Part shown: in pieces, positions 1 through 12,923 of the stretch
How the letters are laid out: each line of letters opens with the position of its first letter
Numbering within the stretch: the stretch's first letter is position 1
Assembly: GCF_000220395.1 (NCBI RefSeq)
Contig: NW_004086788.1
Location: forward strand, 1 to 64,000
Length of the DNA stretch: 64,000 nt
Direction: 5' to 3'
Source: Ichthyophthirius multifiliis
Taxonomy: Eukaryota; Ciliophora; Oligohymenophorea; Hymenostomatida
Made by a program: the position numbers and the translations under genes
Notes under the pieces: model-generated
What the model was told of the DNA's origin: nothing
The model's database searches: none
What the model saw: the letters and a program-made list of their open reading frames with translations, nothing else

Positions 1-116
1 ATAATTTTAATTTTTATTTAGTTTTAAGTTTAAGATTATAATATATATATATTATTCAATTTTTTTAAACATAATTTTAAATAAATTATAATTTTATAAA
101 TTAATTTATAAAAAAA

Positions 117-990
117 ATGAAATAAAATTCACAATATGATTATACAAGTTTTTTTTTTTTTTATTTTTTTTTATTATCATAAAGGAAATTCATTAAATTA
201 ATTAAAATCGAAGTATAAATTTTAAACAGGTTTAGATAGTCCTTTAAAATCTAAAATAATTTTCAAAAATATAGACTAATAGTCTTCACAAAATGCAGAT
301 CCGTTTTAAAGTTTTGATACTTCTCCCAGAGAGTATACAACATCTATATTATAAAAGCCTTAAAAAATAAACTTAGATAGTCCAATGGCGGATAAGTATT
401 TATAATAAAGAAAAAGCACAATATAAAATTTGAAAGAGAAATATTCTAACACATAATAACCTGAAACAATAAAATAATAAAAAACAATTGAAACTAATGT
501 ATCATAAGAACAATTTAATATATCATCATCAAATTTGATATTTTAAAAAGAAGAAGATAAATAAAAAAATTACTAAATTAAATAATAAAAAAATTATAAT
601 AACGATTCTATTATTTAAGCATCTTAATAATATATTCAAGATATTTAAAGTTTAGAAAGAGTAAATACCCATTAAACTAACAATAGTAAAAATAATAATC
701 CGAAAAACTTTCCTAGATAGAATAGTAAAGGAGAAAAAAAAGCCACCTTTACTAAAAGCAATTAATAAATAGAACTTTATTATGGTATATTTTTTTTTTT
801 CCTTAACAAAAAGTCGTATATATTTATTATAGAAGAAGAATTTGATGATCATTAGTAATATAATCAAATTTATTAAGATATAAAAATTCTTAAATAATAT
901 TATAAACCTTATTAAGAATTGGAAAATTAGAATACTTAAATTCTAGCATAGCTTAAAGAAGAACATATTCTTGCTTGTAGTATATTTTGA
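117..990 (+). CDS. Gln/Asn-rich hypothetical protein
   Basis: Unrecognised protein of 262 residues when TAA/TAG are read as Gln. Exons are 117-147, 185-784 and 833-990; introns 148-184 (37 nt) and 785-832 (48 nt) start GT, end AG and restore a single frame that closes on TGA at 988-990. The product is rich in Gln, Asn, Lys and Ser, with several Ser-Pro sites in the first 100 residues (for example SPLKSK and TSPREY) that could be phosphorylated. The C-terminal 50 residues are more ordered and hydrophobic-spaced (EEEFDDHQQYNQIYQDIKIL). No membrane segment or signal peptide is visible. It is divergent from no close neighbour and converges with ELP1. The exon structure makes it a likely real gene; function is unknown. 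Confidence 0.6.
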
Positions 991-1338
991 ATGGTAAATG
1001 ATTAAAAATTAAAATATTAAAACATTTATATTAATTGTTATTTGATTTCTTCTTGAGTATAATTTTTTTTACTTTAAAAATAATTTAAACGTTTTGAAAT
1101 ATATATAAAAATAATATATAATTAGTATATTTTAAAAAATGATTTAACTTTTAAATTTAAAATGTATACTTTAAATATTAAAATATTGTAATTCATCAGT
1201 TATAATTTTCCAATACTCTTTACATCTTCTCTCTTTAAATTTAATTTATTTTTTTATTATAAATAATTGAAAGTAATTTAAATTAAAGTTAATAAAATAT
1301 TAATTAATATTTTAAGAAATTAATATAGAAAAAATTAA

Positions 1339-1390
<52 letters not shown>

Positions 1391-1561
1391 ATACAATATA
1401 ATAAAGTATATTTATATAACAATTATGTTTTTTTTACATAAATCTAAAGTTTTTAGTTTTACGGAAATAAAATATATATTATTTTAAAATTAAAAAACTT
1501 TTAAAAAAATCGATATTAAAAAAAATAAAACAAAAAAAATAAATTTAAAAAGATTTTTTAA
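991..1561. other. AT-rich intergenic between convergent genes
   Basis: This stretch holds no convincing reading frame. It contains a pure (TA)n microsatellite at about 1343-1387. It separates the 3' ends of the Gln-rich gene and ELP1. Confidence 0.6.
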
Positions 1562-4500
1562 TCATAAAACATGATCAAAATTACATAAAAAGATATCAAA
1601 CGCTTTCATATTATTTTTATCAAACTCTTTTATATGAGGATATATTTCATATAATTAGATATTTTATTCCTCAAATATAATTTATTTAAGTGATTTAACT
1701 TTAGTATTAACTTCTTCACCATAGAGCTTCATTTCTCTATTAAGTTCTTCCGCCTCACTTAATAAATCATAATAAATTAAATACTAAATAAGATTTTTAA
1801 CATCGCTAAATATATCAAGTCTTTATTAAATATCTTAAAGGAATTCCACGATATATTCTTCTTCAACAGGAGATCCTTCTTTCACATTTCTTTTTAACAA
1901 ATTTTTAGGCTTCTTATCTTTCTTTTTCTTCATCCCAGTAGTTTAAGATCTAAAATATTTTATATAAATATATATTTAAAAAAAAACAAAAATATATATA
2001 TATATATATATATTGTAAATGAAGTATGTGTAGAATTTGTTTTGTTTGTAGATTCAGAAATATCGGAAATCATATCAGATTCAGTTTATCCAAATTAACC
2101 TAAGCCAATGCTTTATAATAAATGGGGTCTTAATTTCTATATTAATATTTTATAAAAAATACAATAAAAATGTTTACCTTTTCTTCTTAAATAACTTTAA
2201 GCCTTGCATATTTACTCAAAAATTAATTTTTGAGTTCTCTTAATAGGTTACACTTCAAATTACATTATAAGATAAGCGCAGGAACTATTATATTGAATTT
2301 CAATAAGTCCTAATTAATATTAATTTTAATTAAACAGTCAGTACATTGTTACCATTCGTTCCTTTTACAAAATAATCAATTGCCTTTCAAATTACCCTAT
2401 TTTTTTATAAGCTTTACCAGCCTATACATATTATCCATTTATAGAAGTTATTAGATTAATTCGTTGACCACTACTTCACTATTTTTACCTAGTTTTTAAG
2501 AAAAAAACAAGGCTTTTTTTACATTTCCTGAGCTTATACAAACTTATAAAGCCTATTGGAAAGCTCCAACAGATTCATAGGAAAGCAAAGCTTATTAGAA
2601 CTCTTTTTTTTGAAAAAGGAAATCTCCCATTAATATCTTTATTGTTTTTAAAAGTTAATTATCTTTATTAAATGCTTTTAATCCGACATTAAAAAGATTG
2701 TGTTTTTTAATTAGCTATAAAGCTATTTCTTTTTATTTTTCGTTTCCTAATGAGAGTTCTAAAACGGCTTTATCATATCTTTTTAAATCCATATTTATAG
2801 TGTATTTACGCTCCACTAAATCATCTATTTTCTTTAAACTTTCTAAATAAGGAATATATTCTTTAGGATCTTTTTATGTAAATTAAGCTACCATTGCTAC
2901 TAACTCTAAATCATAAGTTCCTAAGGAAATATCATAGATTTTATCAGCATTTGCAAGCCAACAAACAAACTCTAATAAAGATTTCGAAGAAACTTTTTTA
3001 ATATTTTCATATTTTTTATTTGTTTCTGGATTCAAATGAGGAGGATGGTATTCTTAAAAAATATTGTATTCTTAATCTTTCATTTTTTTTATTTCTGATA
3101 AAACATATTCAAGTTCTGTTGGTGTTTTTTTAATATGAGCAGTCATTTTACAGTACAAATAATTTTGGCTTATTAAATTTATAAATAGTATATTCTATAT
3201 AATATATATATATATTATTTATTTTACTCTCCTATTGTATTTAATGCATTAATAATAGTATCACAGAAAATATTCACTTTTTTATTTAAGAAACTAATAT
3301 GATTATTTTTGCTTTATTAATATTCATTATCATATACACAATATTATAATTCTTCCGATAAATTAGATTTAATAGCAGCTATCAAAATATTAATGTATTC
3401 TGTTTTTTAAAAAGACTATAAAATACTCTAAATATTATTAATAAATTTATTTTAATTAATATCGAAAATTAAATTAAGGTCTAGTTTATTAGATTTACAC
3501 AACTCAAAAGCTTCATAGTATTTGTCCAAACAAATTAACTCTTTAACTTTTCTTAAAAATATAACTCTACAATTAATCGTTTCTAAATTTCCTCTTGGTA
3601 ATTAAAAGACGAGACTATCATTTGCTAAAATCACAATAGTACAACCTCTTTCTATATTTCTAACATTTAAGCTTTTGCTATCTATTCCAGGTATTTATAC
3701 AGAAGTGTTTGTGATAGGATTCTAAGGATCATTAAGGTCAAAAACAAATAGAGATTAATACATTCCAGAAGTATTTTAGGTGTAAAGCAAATAAGAATCA
3801 TATAATCCAAAGGAAGTTGCTTAAGAAGATATTATTCTATTATTCAATATCATTAGACGATGATTTAAAGAAATACCAAATAATAATTCTTATCCTTAAA
3901 TTATTGTTGCTTACATTTTTATTGGAACTAATTCGAATTAAGTGTTTTTTATTAACTGACTCTCTTAATTGTTTAATATATATTTGAATACAGTTCCTTA
4001 ATGATTTGCTAAATAAATAAATTAATTAGTTTATTCTTCCATTTTTTATTAAGAATACATGAAACCGCTTGGACATACGCACAAAATAGGATGAGAAATT
4101 TATTTTTGGAATACTTATTAAACTTATAAGTTTTTAGGGTTTATAATGATTTCAGTAATTACTTATTGATTTTGGTTTTTACTGATAAAAAATATAGAAT
4201 GGTAATAAACACAATCAAAATACTAAAATTGCCTTAATCTATCTTACTTTTCAAAATATTTATCATTTTTTATAAAAAATTCTTTGACTTTTAATTCCTC
4301 ATCAATTTAAAATAAATGAAAGCCTTCTTAACTAACTCCACACACATAATCTTTTCATATTAAATAAAAAAAAGTATATAAATACAAAAAAATTACTTCT
4401 TCCAACTGAAAACGAAATAACAGGATTTTTAAGATCAAATTAAAAATTACTCATAGGAGGAGGCATAATATTTCTTTTAAAAGATGTAACATTTAATTGA

Positions 4501-4997
4501 TTTCCATTTACAAAAACAGATAAGCACTAAGAGTTTAATTATTAATTATCATGTAAGCATTAAGAATAAGACATCTATAAATCAAAAATTTCTATAAATT
4601 GATTTTCATAAACTACTATAAGTTTTTTGCTATTTTATACACTAAATTAAATTCCTAAAATTTTTGTGATACCTTAAATAATTTTTTTTAAAAACCATTA
4701 ATAATTGCTTTTATGATAAAGTAAAATATTTTCATCTAATTGTATAGCAAGTATTTCTGAATCTTTATTAAATAAAATATTTTAGATATATATTTCGTTG
4801 CTTTATCTAATTTCATTTGGATTTATATTAAGGATAAATTCACCATGTCTTAATCCATTTTTTTCCCAAAAGATAATTCTGGTGTTATTTTTAAAAAAAT
4901 CATACCCAACAATTAAATTACTAGTAGGCTACCAACAAACTTAACCTTATAGGTCTATAAAATATAAAAAATATAAAAAATATATTATATAGATATA

Positions 4998-5056
<59 letters not shown>

Positions 5057-5861
5057 AGAAATTAAGAAATTAAGAAATTAATTTTTTTAAATATAACTAT
5101 TTTTTTTTTTATTATACTTTAAATAGCTTATTCAGATACAGATTAAACAATTCCATTATTACTTTCTGGTTTAGCAGCAGATTTTATTACTTCTAATTAC
5201 ACAGATCTTGTCAGACATTTTCTTCCATTTTTTACTGGGTAATTACATACAAAAAACTTTTTATTTAAATAATTTTAAATATTGTTTTAAAAAAATAACT
5301 TTTGCATCAGCTTTCCATGAAAAATAAACACAACAATTTTTTTAATTATTACAAATATAAATTTCTTCATTATTATCATTTAATGGTACTTCATTTTATA
5401 TATCAAAATTATTATCTAATGTTATTAATGTATTATTTCCTGTTGCAATAACAATTACATCTTAGTTTGGAGAATAAGAAAAGCCTAGAATTCCATTTTC
5501 TATACATCCTACACTTTCTCCTTCTTTCAAATTAATACAATATTTAAATATTTCACCATTTTTTAACACTATTATCACACTTTCTAATTCTAATATATAT
5601 TTTACGCCTAATACTTATTATATTTCAGGAATTTAATAACTTAAATCAATTTTATTTTATAAGGAATGCTTAGTCATATTTTCATTTATTTATATTACGT
5701 AAATTTATTTTTTCTTTGTCAATATATACAGTGTTAATGAAAATTCCTCAAAATCAAAAGCCTCTACTTAGTCTAAATCTTCTATATAATAACTATTATT
5801 TTATATTATTTTTTAATTATTATAATAAAATTATCGAAAATTTAAGACATAAAAAAGTCAT
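1562..5861 (-). CDS. ELP1: Elongator complex subunit 1 (ELP1/IKAP/IKI3)
   Basis: ELP1 is the scaffold of Elongator, which modifies wobble uridines of tRNAs. The 1,260-residue model (human protein about 1,330) has an N-terminal WD40-like half (motifs SPNQDVIVIATGNNTLITLD, NLIVGYDFF, IIFWEKNGLRHGEF, MPPPMSNF, LPRGNLE) and a C-terminal helical half from about residue 780 (HIKKTPTELEYVL, YDISLGTYDLELVAMVAQ, QKDPKEYIPYLE). The C-terminal EGSP motif precedes the last 100 residues. Introns: 5848-5782, 5299-5257, 5117-4955, 4396-4351, 3227-3169, 2417-2384, 2335-2310, 2177-2137 and 1987-1950. Removing them leaves exactly 1,261 codons. The start is chosen because a 13-nt first exon splices in phase. 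The 34-nt intron at 2417-2384 is the weakest: a local indel is an alternative. A (TA)n tract is translated near residue 1,125. Confidence 0.93.
1991..2013 (-). repeat. (TA)n tract translated inside ELP1
   Basis: Alternating TA run whose only downstream splice donor is at 1987, so the run appears to be exonic and encodes alternating Ile/Tyr near residue 1,125, between the Ser/Thr-rich linker and the Lys-rich C-terminal segment. No GT exists earlier in the exon end that would place it in the intron. Confidence 0.6.
4985..5057. repeat. (AAAT)n microsatellite inside ELP1 intron 3
   Basis: A tetranucleotide run of AAAT (TTTA on the coding strand) from about 4996 to 5056. It expands ELP1 intron 3 (5117-4955) to 163 nt against about 40-60 nt for neighbouring introns. 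Confidence 0.9.
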
Positions 5862-6138
5862 ATTTATAAAATAAAATTACTTATAATAATCTTATAAAAT
5901 TATATTTCTCATTATATTATATTTTTAATTTTTTTTTATTTTATTATATTTATATGTTTATTTTTAATGCTAAATTATTTGTATAATAGTTTTTTTTTTG
6001 ATATTATAATTATTATATAATTTTATACTTTTAATTTATATTTATATTATTATAATTTTTTTTATAATCTTATTTTACTTAATGTATTTTTATTTTATTC
6101 TAAATTACCTTATGCATATTTAAGAATTTATTAACATT

Positions 6139-6890
6139 ATGTTTCCGAAATTTGAGCTTCATTAGAATAGAGGCAGGTACTCTAAAGCAAATGTAATTCA
6201 ATACTTCTTAAAAATTTTAAATTTATCAAAAATTAGCATCATAACGATAAAAGATTTAATATCTAAAAATTAATAATTAAAATAAATAGACTCTCTTTAA
6301 TTTTAAAATATAAAAAATAAATTTTAGATTATTAAATCAAAAACAGAATTTTTCTAATTATTTTTAATTTTTAATAATTTATTAATAAAATTTTTTAGAA
6401 AAATATACAACATATTTATTATATAATTTTAAAATGTAAAAAATAATTATAAACTGAAAATATTTTTAAATAACAGTTAAATAATTTAGTACATAATAAT
6501 AATTACCATAAAACTACTTATTTAACTATTATATAACCTTATTCAAAAATGCTTTGAAAAATTTTTGTTTTTTGTTAAAAGAAATTTATGTATAATATTG
6601 TTTTAAATAAGCTATCGAGTTTAATAAATGAAATTTATTTTTTATATTTAATTCTTTAAATATATAAAATTATATCAGAAAAATTCAAATTTTTTTAAAC
6701 AATATTTTTAAATTTAAAATTATTAGTTCAAATATAATTGAAGGATATTATAAAAAAATTTAGGGCATTTTAGACAAACTAAATTTAAATAAATAGTAAG
6801 AAAAAAAGCAATGAAAATGGCGACTAATCAGAAATCTATGGATTATAGTATAGACGAAGAGAGGAATTTTAGATCGCGATAATTTTTTAT
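6139..6890 (+). other. possible small or decayed gene, unassigned
   Basis: Two gene-like islands lie here. An ATG at 6139 opens about 50 residues of normal-looking composition (MFPKFELHQNRGRY then KANVIQYFLKILNLSKISII). At 6811 another ATG opens MKMATNQKSMDYSIDEERNF followed by a hydrophobic stretch. Between them, around 6730-6800, the sequence reads IIEGYYKKIQGILDKLNLNK. I could not join them with convincing introns. The first island weakly resembles the start of an Alba-type nucleic-acid-binding domain, but this is only an impression. It may be one gene with unrecognised introns or a relic. Confidence 0.25.
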
Positions 6891-8929
6891 CCTAACATTT
6901 TTGTTATTTTTTTTTTCTACATTATTATAATTAAGATTTTTAAAAAAAAAACACAAATAGAATAGTTAAATATCAAATTTATATAATTTCGTAAAATTTA
7001 TATTATTTTTATGATTTCATAATTAAAATACACAATATATATATTTATATAATTATTACTTTATTTGTTATATAAATGAATAAAAATACCAATTAAACAT
7101 ATTTTTTATATTAGATTGTAAAAAAAAAATATTATTAAGTCAGTGTTTCTAAATTATTTGTAATTTCATCGATTCTATAAAAAAAATATTTATAATAAAG
7201 TTATAAAGTTTAAAGAATCTAAAATGTTTAATACAGAAGAATATATATTGATTTAATGTAATTTAAATTAATTAAATTTAATTTAATGTAATTTAATTTA
7301 ATTTAATTTAATTTAATTTAATATTTAATTTTTATTTTTTGTGTTTTAATTTTATAACTTAATTTTTAATTTTATAATTATTCTATTTTTTTTTTTTAAT
7401 TATTTATAATTTTTATTTTATTAATCTATTAATTTTTTTTATTTTTTATTTTTATTATGCTTATAAGAATATTTAAATACATAATAATAATTATTTACTA
7501 TTTATATCTTTTAATAAATTTATTCAAAAATATATTTTTATTTATATTTTAATTTTTCAATAATATATTTTATTTATCATTTTTATCATAGTATTATACC
7601 GTTTTTTTTATATAGTAAAATATTGTATGATTTATTTATTATGTTTTGTTATGTTTTTATTTTATATTTTGAATTATTATTATTTTTATATTTAAAAATA
7701 TATTATATTATTTTTTTAATTTATAAATCTAATTAATTTCACAAATTCTTGAGATTAAAACCATTATATTTTTATTCTAATTCATGCCTTTACTTTTAAT
7801 CTATCATTTATTATTTATTGTATTTTTTTACTATTTTTGTTTTTTTTATACTTTTATAAAATTTTAACATTTTTAAAATTAAATAAATTTGAACATTCGA
7901 AAATTTTAAATATTGATAATAAATGACAATTGAATTTTTTTTTAGCAAAAGTAAAAGTTGATTTCTGCAAATTGCTTTAAACTCATTTTAATAATATAAA
8001 TATAGATATTTGTCTTTTATTTTACATAAAAAATTAAAATTAATAATTAGATTAACAAAAATTAATACAATTAAATTTTTAATAAAGCCGTTTTTATTTT
8101 TACGGAATCAAAAAAAGTGAGCTTTTAACCAATATCATGATTTTAACCGAACTATTAGATTTTTCATAATATTCTTAATAAAATAATATTATTTTATTCT
8201 AATTATATTATTATTCTATACTATTTATTTTAAACAATTTTTCTTGGCACTTATATTTTAACTAATCATTATTAGTTCTTATATTTATCCTAATATTAAT
8301 TAATGAATGTTAATTTTTCATTTTTAGATATTTCCATTAATGAATGTCTGGCATCCTTGATGTATGAATAAACTAATAATAAAGTTATTTATTTCTTACA
8401 TTTATTAAGTATTCAATATCATGCTAGTCTATATACTATAAAAAAATAATTTTATGATTAAGATATAATTATAAATAAGGATAATTTAAAGATTTTCTGA
8501 TGATAATCTGAATAATAATTTCCGATTAAAAATTGTTTAAAGTAAATATTTCCTTCAATAAAAATTTACTTTAAATTATAATCATAAAAGTCTGTTTTTT
8601 AAAATATGTTTACCCTTAAAATGATTATTATCTTTTAAAGAATAATAAATATTATTCCAATACAAAAAATATCACAACATTTTTTATAATAAGATTCTCA
8701 GTCCTTTTTCACTTATTATTAATAATTGAAAATTTTCAAATTTTTAAAATTTATACTTTTTAAATTAAAATAATAATAAACAATATTTCAATAACATTAT
8801 ACTAATTTTTATTCATGCTAATAATTTAAAAAAATAAAATATTAATCAAATAAAAATTTAATAATTTATAGATTTTTTAATATATAAATACATATAATTG
8901 TTTATTAAAATATAGTATCATTAAATTAA
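6891..8929. other. AT-rich intergenic DNA
   Basis: No supported gene. There is a short run of AATTT pentanucleotide repeats at about 7261-7321. Around 8330-8430 the minus strand has slightly higher GC and could be the decayed C-terminal part of the kinase relic just downstream in coordinates, but no motif is certain. Confidence 0.5.
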
Positions 8930-9290
8930 AAATTATATAAAAAAACTTCAGGAGCAATTAAACCAGCAGTTACATATCTTTTAAAAAAATAAAAAATAAC
9001 CAGCAGTTACATATCTTTTAAAAAAATAATATGCTTGTCTAATAAAGTGGCAAGCCCAAAATCAGCAATTATAATATCAGATATTGATTTTTTTGTTTTT
9101 AATAATTTTTTTCTAGTTTAAGATATCCTATAAATTATATTATGTAAGTATTGAATTGCTTGCAGTATATTTTTTAAAATCAATTTAATTTAAATTTCAT
9201 TAACCCGTTTTTTTTTTTACTTTATGCATTATAAAAAATAAGACAAGTTTAATCTTTAGCTTCATAAACTTTGTATAATTTAATAAATAT
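8930..9290 (-). pseudogene. decayed Ser/Thr protein kinase
   Basis: Kinase motifs occur in the right order on the minus strand but in shifting frames. At about 9240-9275 KVYEAKDQ resembles the end of the glycine loop. At about 9135-9165 LQAIQYLHN runs into a damaged catalytic-loop region followed by LKLE. At about 9030-9090 SDIIIADFGLATLLDKHI contains the DFG motif, and at 8940-8990 YVTAGLIAPEV replaces the usual CGTPGYIAPEV. A 31-nt segment is duplicated within the activation loop with a period of 37 nt, which breaks the frame. The HRD aspartate is not intact. The family looks CAMK- or ULK-like. I read it as a relic of a kinase gene; unrecognised introns cannot rescue the internal duplication easily. 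Confidence 0.7.
8961..9028. repeat. 31-nt tandem duplication in the kinase relic
   Basis: Copies at 8961-8991 and 8998-9028 are identical, separated by 6 nt. The period of 37 nt is not a multiple of three. Both copies encode the region just before the APE motif. Confidence 0.9.
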
Positions 9291-10527
9291 TCAGAATTTA
9301 ATTACCTAATATATATATTTTATTTTTTAAAGATTTAAATCCTTTATCTATTTATAAATGTATTATTTAATTGCATCTTAAAAAAAATACTGCATATGTT
9401 ACATTTTATTATATTTTTGTACTTAAATAAATTATTGTAAAAGTTGATTATCTAATAATTTGTTTACTTAAAAGTTTTAATGAAATGTTGTTAAAATAAA
9501 TTTATATATTTATACGATTTTACAATTCTTCTCCTATAAATAATCAGGAGTGTAGATTTCCAGTACTTTTGGTTTTTAATAGGCTTAAATGCAAATATTT
9601 AATTTGCATACTTACTTAAATTTATATCAATGTATTTCGTATATATTATATTTTTTAATAATTCTAAGATAAAAAAATATATTTACAAGCATCTAGTTAC
9701 TAATTAATTTTTTTTTGACAAATAAAGCCATATAATATTTCCTTAAAATATACATCATGGCGTTAGAAACTCCATACTTTTTGGATTTACTTATTAAAGT
9801 TTAGTATAATTAAATTTCGGTGTTATTTAAGACCGTGATTGTTTTGAACTTATTATTTGATAATTAAAAAAGCATTATACATAATTATAATTTTTAATAT
9901 TTATATAATTTTTTTTGGTTAAATGTAATCCAATATTTTCAATTTTTTTTTTTCATAATTTAATTTAAATGATAATTAGATTATGTGAAATATTTGCTTT
10001 TATTATAAAATTATGATATTTAAAAAAAGTTTTTAAAAACATCATTTTTTTAATTATACTTAAATAAATAGAATTTATTAATTATATATATATATATAAA
10101 TCAAAATAAATATTTATTTAAAAAAATTAATAACAATTAATTTAGTTTAAAAAATACTGAAATTATAATATACATAAAATTATTATTAAAATAATGGATT
10201 ATATTTTTATTAATTTTTTTTAGTTTAAAAAAATAAAAATATATTAATTAATAAAAAATGTTTTTAATTAAGTGATAACACTTTAAATAAAATATATTAT
10301 TTTTAATATTATTTATATAAAATTATTTATTTAATATAATATTTATAATTTTTTAAGTTTATTTATTTCTAAATATCAATAATTTTTTATTTTATTTTGA
10401 AAAAAACAATTTAAATTTATTTTGATTATTTCATTTAGATATTTTATATGATTCTCATTTCAATAAAATATAAATAATTATATATATTTATTTATATATT
10501 TTTAATTGTTTATTTTTTTCTCAAAAA
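9291..10527. other. AT-rich intergenic DNA
   Basis: Nothing convincing. The 9500-9790 minus strand has slightly higher GC and could be the eroded N-terminus of the kinase relic. The last 700 nt before THOC5 are almost pure A/T. Confidence 0.5.
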
Positions 10528-12700
10528 ATGTCAATAACAGAATTTTCATAATAAATATTATAAGATATAAATCATTTAAAAAGTAATTTATCGGATATAA
10601 AAGAATAATTGAATAATGTCTTAAAAAAGAAAAAAAAAGGCCAAGAAATGCCTGATATTTTTTAAATATAATGCAAAGAGTTATTAAAAATAAAAGAAAT
10701 GAGAAAAACTCACAGAAAAATACAAGTAAACATAGAAGAAGAACGTGAAAAAATTCGTTAAGAAAAGGAAAAAATAGAAAAGGCTAGTATATATTTATCA
10801 AGCCTGGAATATTTGCAAAAAACTGTAAATAACTAAATATAAAAATGCCAACAAATAAAAATGGAAAAAATATAAGAATTAAACAACATTGAATTAAAAA
10901 ATCAACTAAAAAGAAAAAGTAGCAATTTGAATGATATGAAAATAGAAGAATATCCGGAAATAAACGAAATATTAGAGTGTGAATTGACTAAAAGGATTAA
11001 AAAAAACGAAGAACTCTAAATTATATTAAATAAAAAAAAAGATCTCATTCAAAAATATGAATAGATTAATTAATTATATACAGTTGAGTTACCAATTCAT
11101 CTGAATAGCTTATCTGAAAACTTTAGAAATATCTAAAAATGTTTCAATTTTCCGAATTCATCTAACACTTTATAACATTAATTAGCTTGTTAATTACCTA
11201 AGCCTTTATATGCTATATATTCCAAATTTTCTATTTTGTTTGAAAGTACACCTTCTGCTTAAGGGAATATTGAGATTTAATAATCTAATATTTAAATTAA
11301 TAATAAAAGATAAAATGAACTCTTTCACTTAGAATTATGTATTATTATTAAAGAATGTCCTTCTAATTTAATTAAATATATGGATAATTTTATTAATTAA
11401 TTTAATTTATAATGTTCTTAAAAAAATTCTATTAATTAGGTATATCCTATCAAATTTTATGTGAGGTATATACTATATATATATAAAAAATTTCCTTAAA
11501 TATTTTTTTTTATTAGATATATAACAAATTTAAATACATTAGTTATATTATTGGATTCGAAATATTTTAAAGGAAAAGAAATTTTTTCAGGTTTATTTCC
11601 TAATGATTATGGGTAAATTCTTATTTAAAATCCTAATGATGAATACGATAGAAATTAAAATTAACAGTATGAATATTATAATTGGCTTTAAATTTTAGGA
11701 GGAATAAAGTAATTTTAATTTATAATCTTTGAACAATTATTTTTAATTAAAAAACAGTAATAAAGGTGAATAGACAATAAAAAATGAATCAATTTTAGTA
11801 ATTAATAAAATAAATGAAAGAATATTAAGCAAAAAGTTAATAAAATATGTAATAGATAATTTAATTAGCAATACTTTTTAATTATAAGTTTTGGTCAAGA
11901 ATGCGCGTGAACATGTTAATTAATTCGAATTAAGTAAATACAAATTCGAATTAAAGTCTAAAATTCAAAACTAAAATGATGTTTAAAATAATTAATATTT
12001 GTAAAAAATAAAACCTTTTTGGTTAAAAAAATAAAAAGAAAAATATGATATTATCGAAGAAGAAAATAATGATAAACCATTAAATTAATAGATTCAATAA
12101 TTTACTTAAATCTAAAATTAATAATTATTAGGAAAAAACCTTAGGATTTAAACTGATTAAATATTAAATTATCTTTCTCTTAATAATGAATCTACTGAAA
12201 CTGAAATATACATTTTTAATATTTCCAAATATGATTAACTTTAAGCAACTATAATAATAATTATGCCTTTAAGTATTTTTAATGAGTAAGTTTATATATG
12301 TAATTATATATCTATCCATAATTTTTTTTTTAAAAAAAAAAGTATTCCTATTATTAGAGTATTAAATGCTTAAGTTAAATTTTAATAATAAATAAAATAA
12401 TCATTAGGTAACCTATTTAACAAGGATTTGATTATTAATCCTCATGAAAATTCAGAAAATTAAGACAGTAACAACTAGATTTAAGTTTCTTCTTTAATAC
12501 TTAAATAATTAGAATAGGAAATGAAATAAATTAATGAATTTTTACCTTCTGATTCTAGTATGGTTATATATAATAGCTTTGTTTATTAAATTAATAGATT
12601 ACTAAGCTTATTTGAATTAAGTATTAATTTTTATTAGAGAAACTTATCAATTAATAATAAGGTTTATAGTTTAAACAAATATAACATATTAGATTTATGA
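10528..12700 (+). CDS. THOC5: THO complex subunit 5 (THOC5/FMIP family)
   Basis: THOC5 is a subunit of the THO/TREX complex that couples transcription to mRNA export in the nucleus. The model is 671 residues, close to the human length (683). Residues about 50-190 are a charged coiled coil (EEEREKIRQEKEKIEKAS, YLSSLEYLQKTV). Next come QLPKPLYAIYSKF (human LPPPLYVLF), YPIKFYVRYITNLNTLVI, SGLFPNDYGQIL and NWLQILGGIKQ or similar, each matching the order in the animal protein, and a C-terminal segment ending INRLLSLFELSINFYQRN. Introns 11466-11516 (51 nt), 11709-11757 (49 nt) and 12286-12342 (57 nt) leave exactly 672 codons ending in TGA at 12698. The second intron trims the QFQ part after LGGIK. 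No frame correction is needed. Confidence 0.88.
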
Positions 12701-12923
12701 AGAATATATATTATTTAAAAAAAATATAAATAAATATTATTTATATTTATAAATTTTTTATAATTATATATTTATTTTTATATAAAAAATATTTTATTTA
12801 TTTAATAATGTTTAAATCCTTTAAAATATTTTTTTTCTTGATTTTGTACTTGACCTAGTAATAAAAAAACATATTTTTAAAATAAAAAAATAAAACAATT
12901 ATTCATTAGACTAAAAGAAAAAT

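Noticed and set aside
3141-3146. In-frame ATG at the MTAHIKKTP motif as a separate gene start
   Set aside because: The upstream exon splices in phase and the motif is internal in ELP1 of other eukaryotes.
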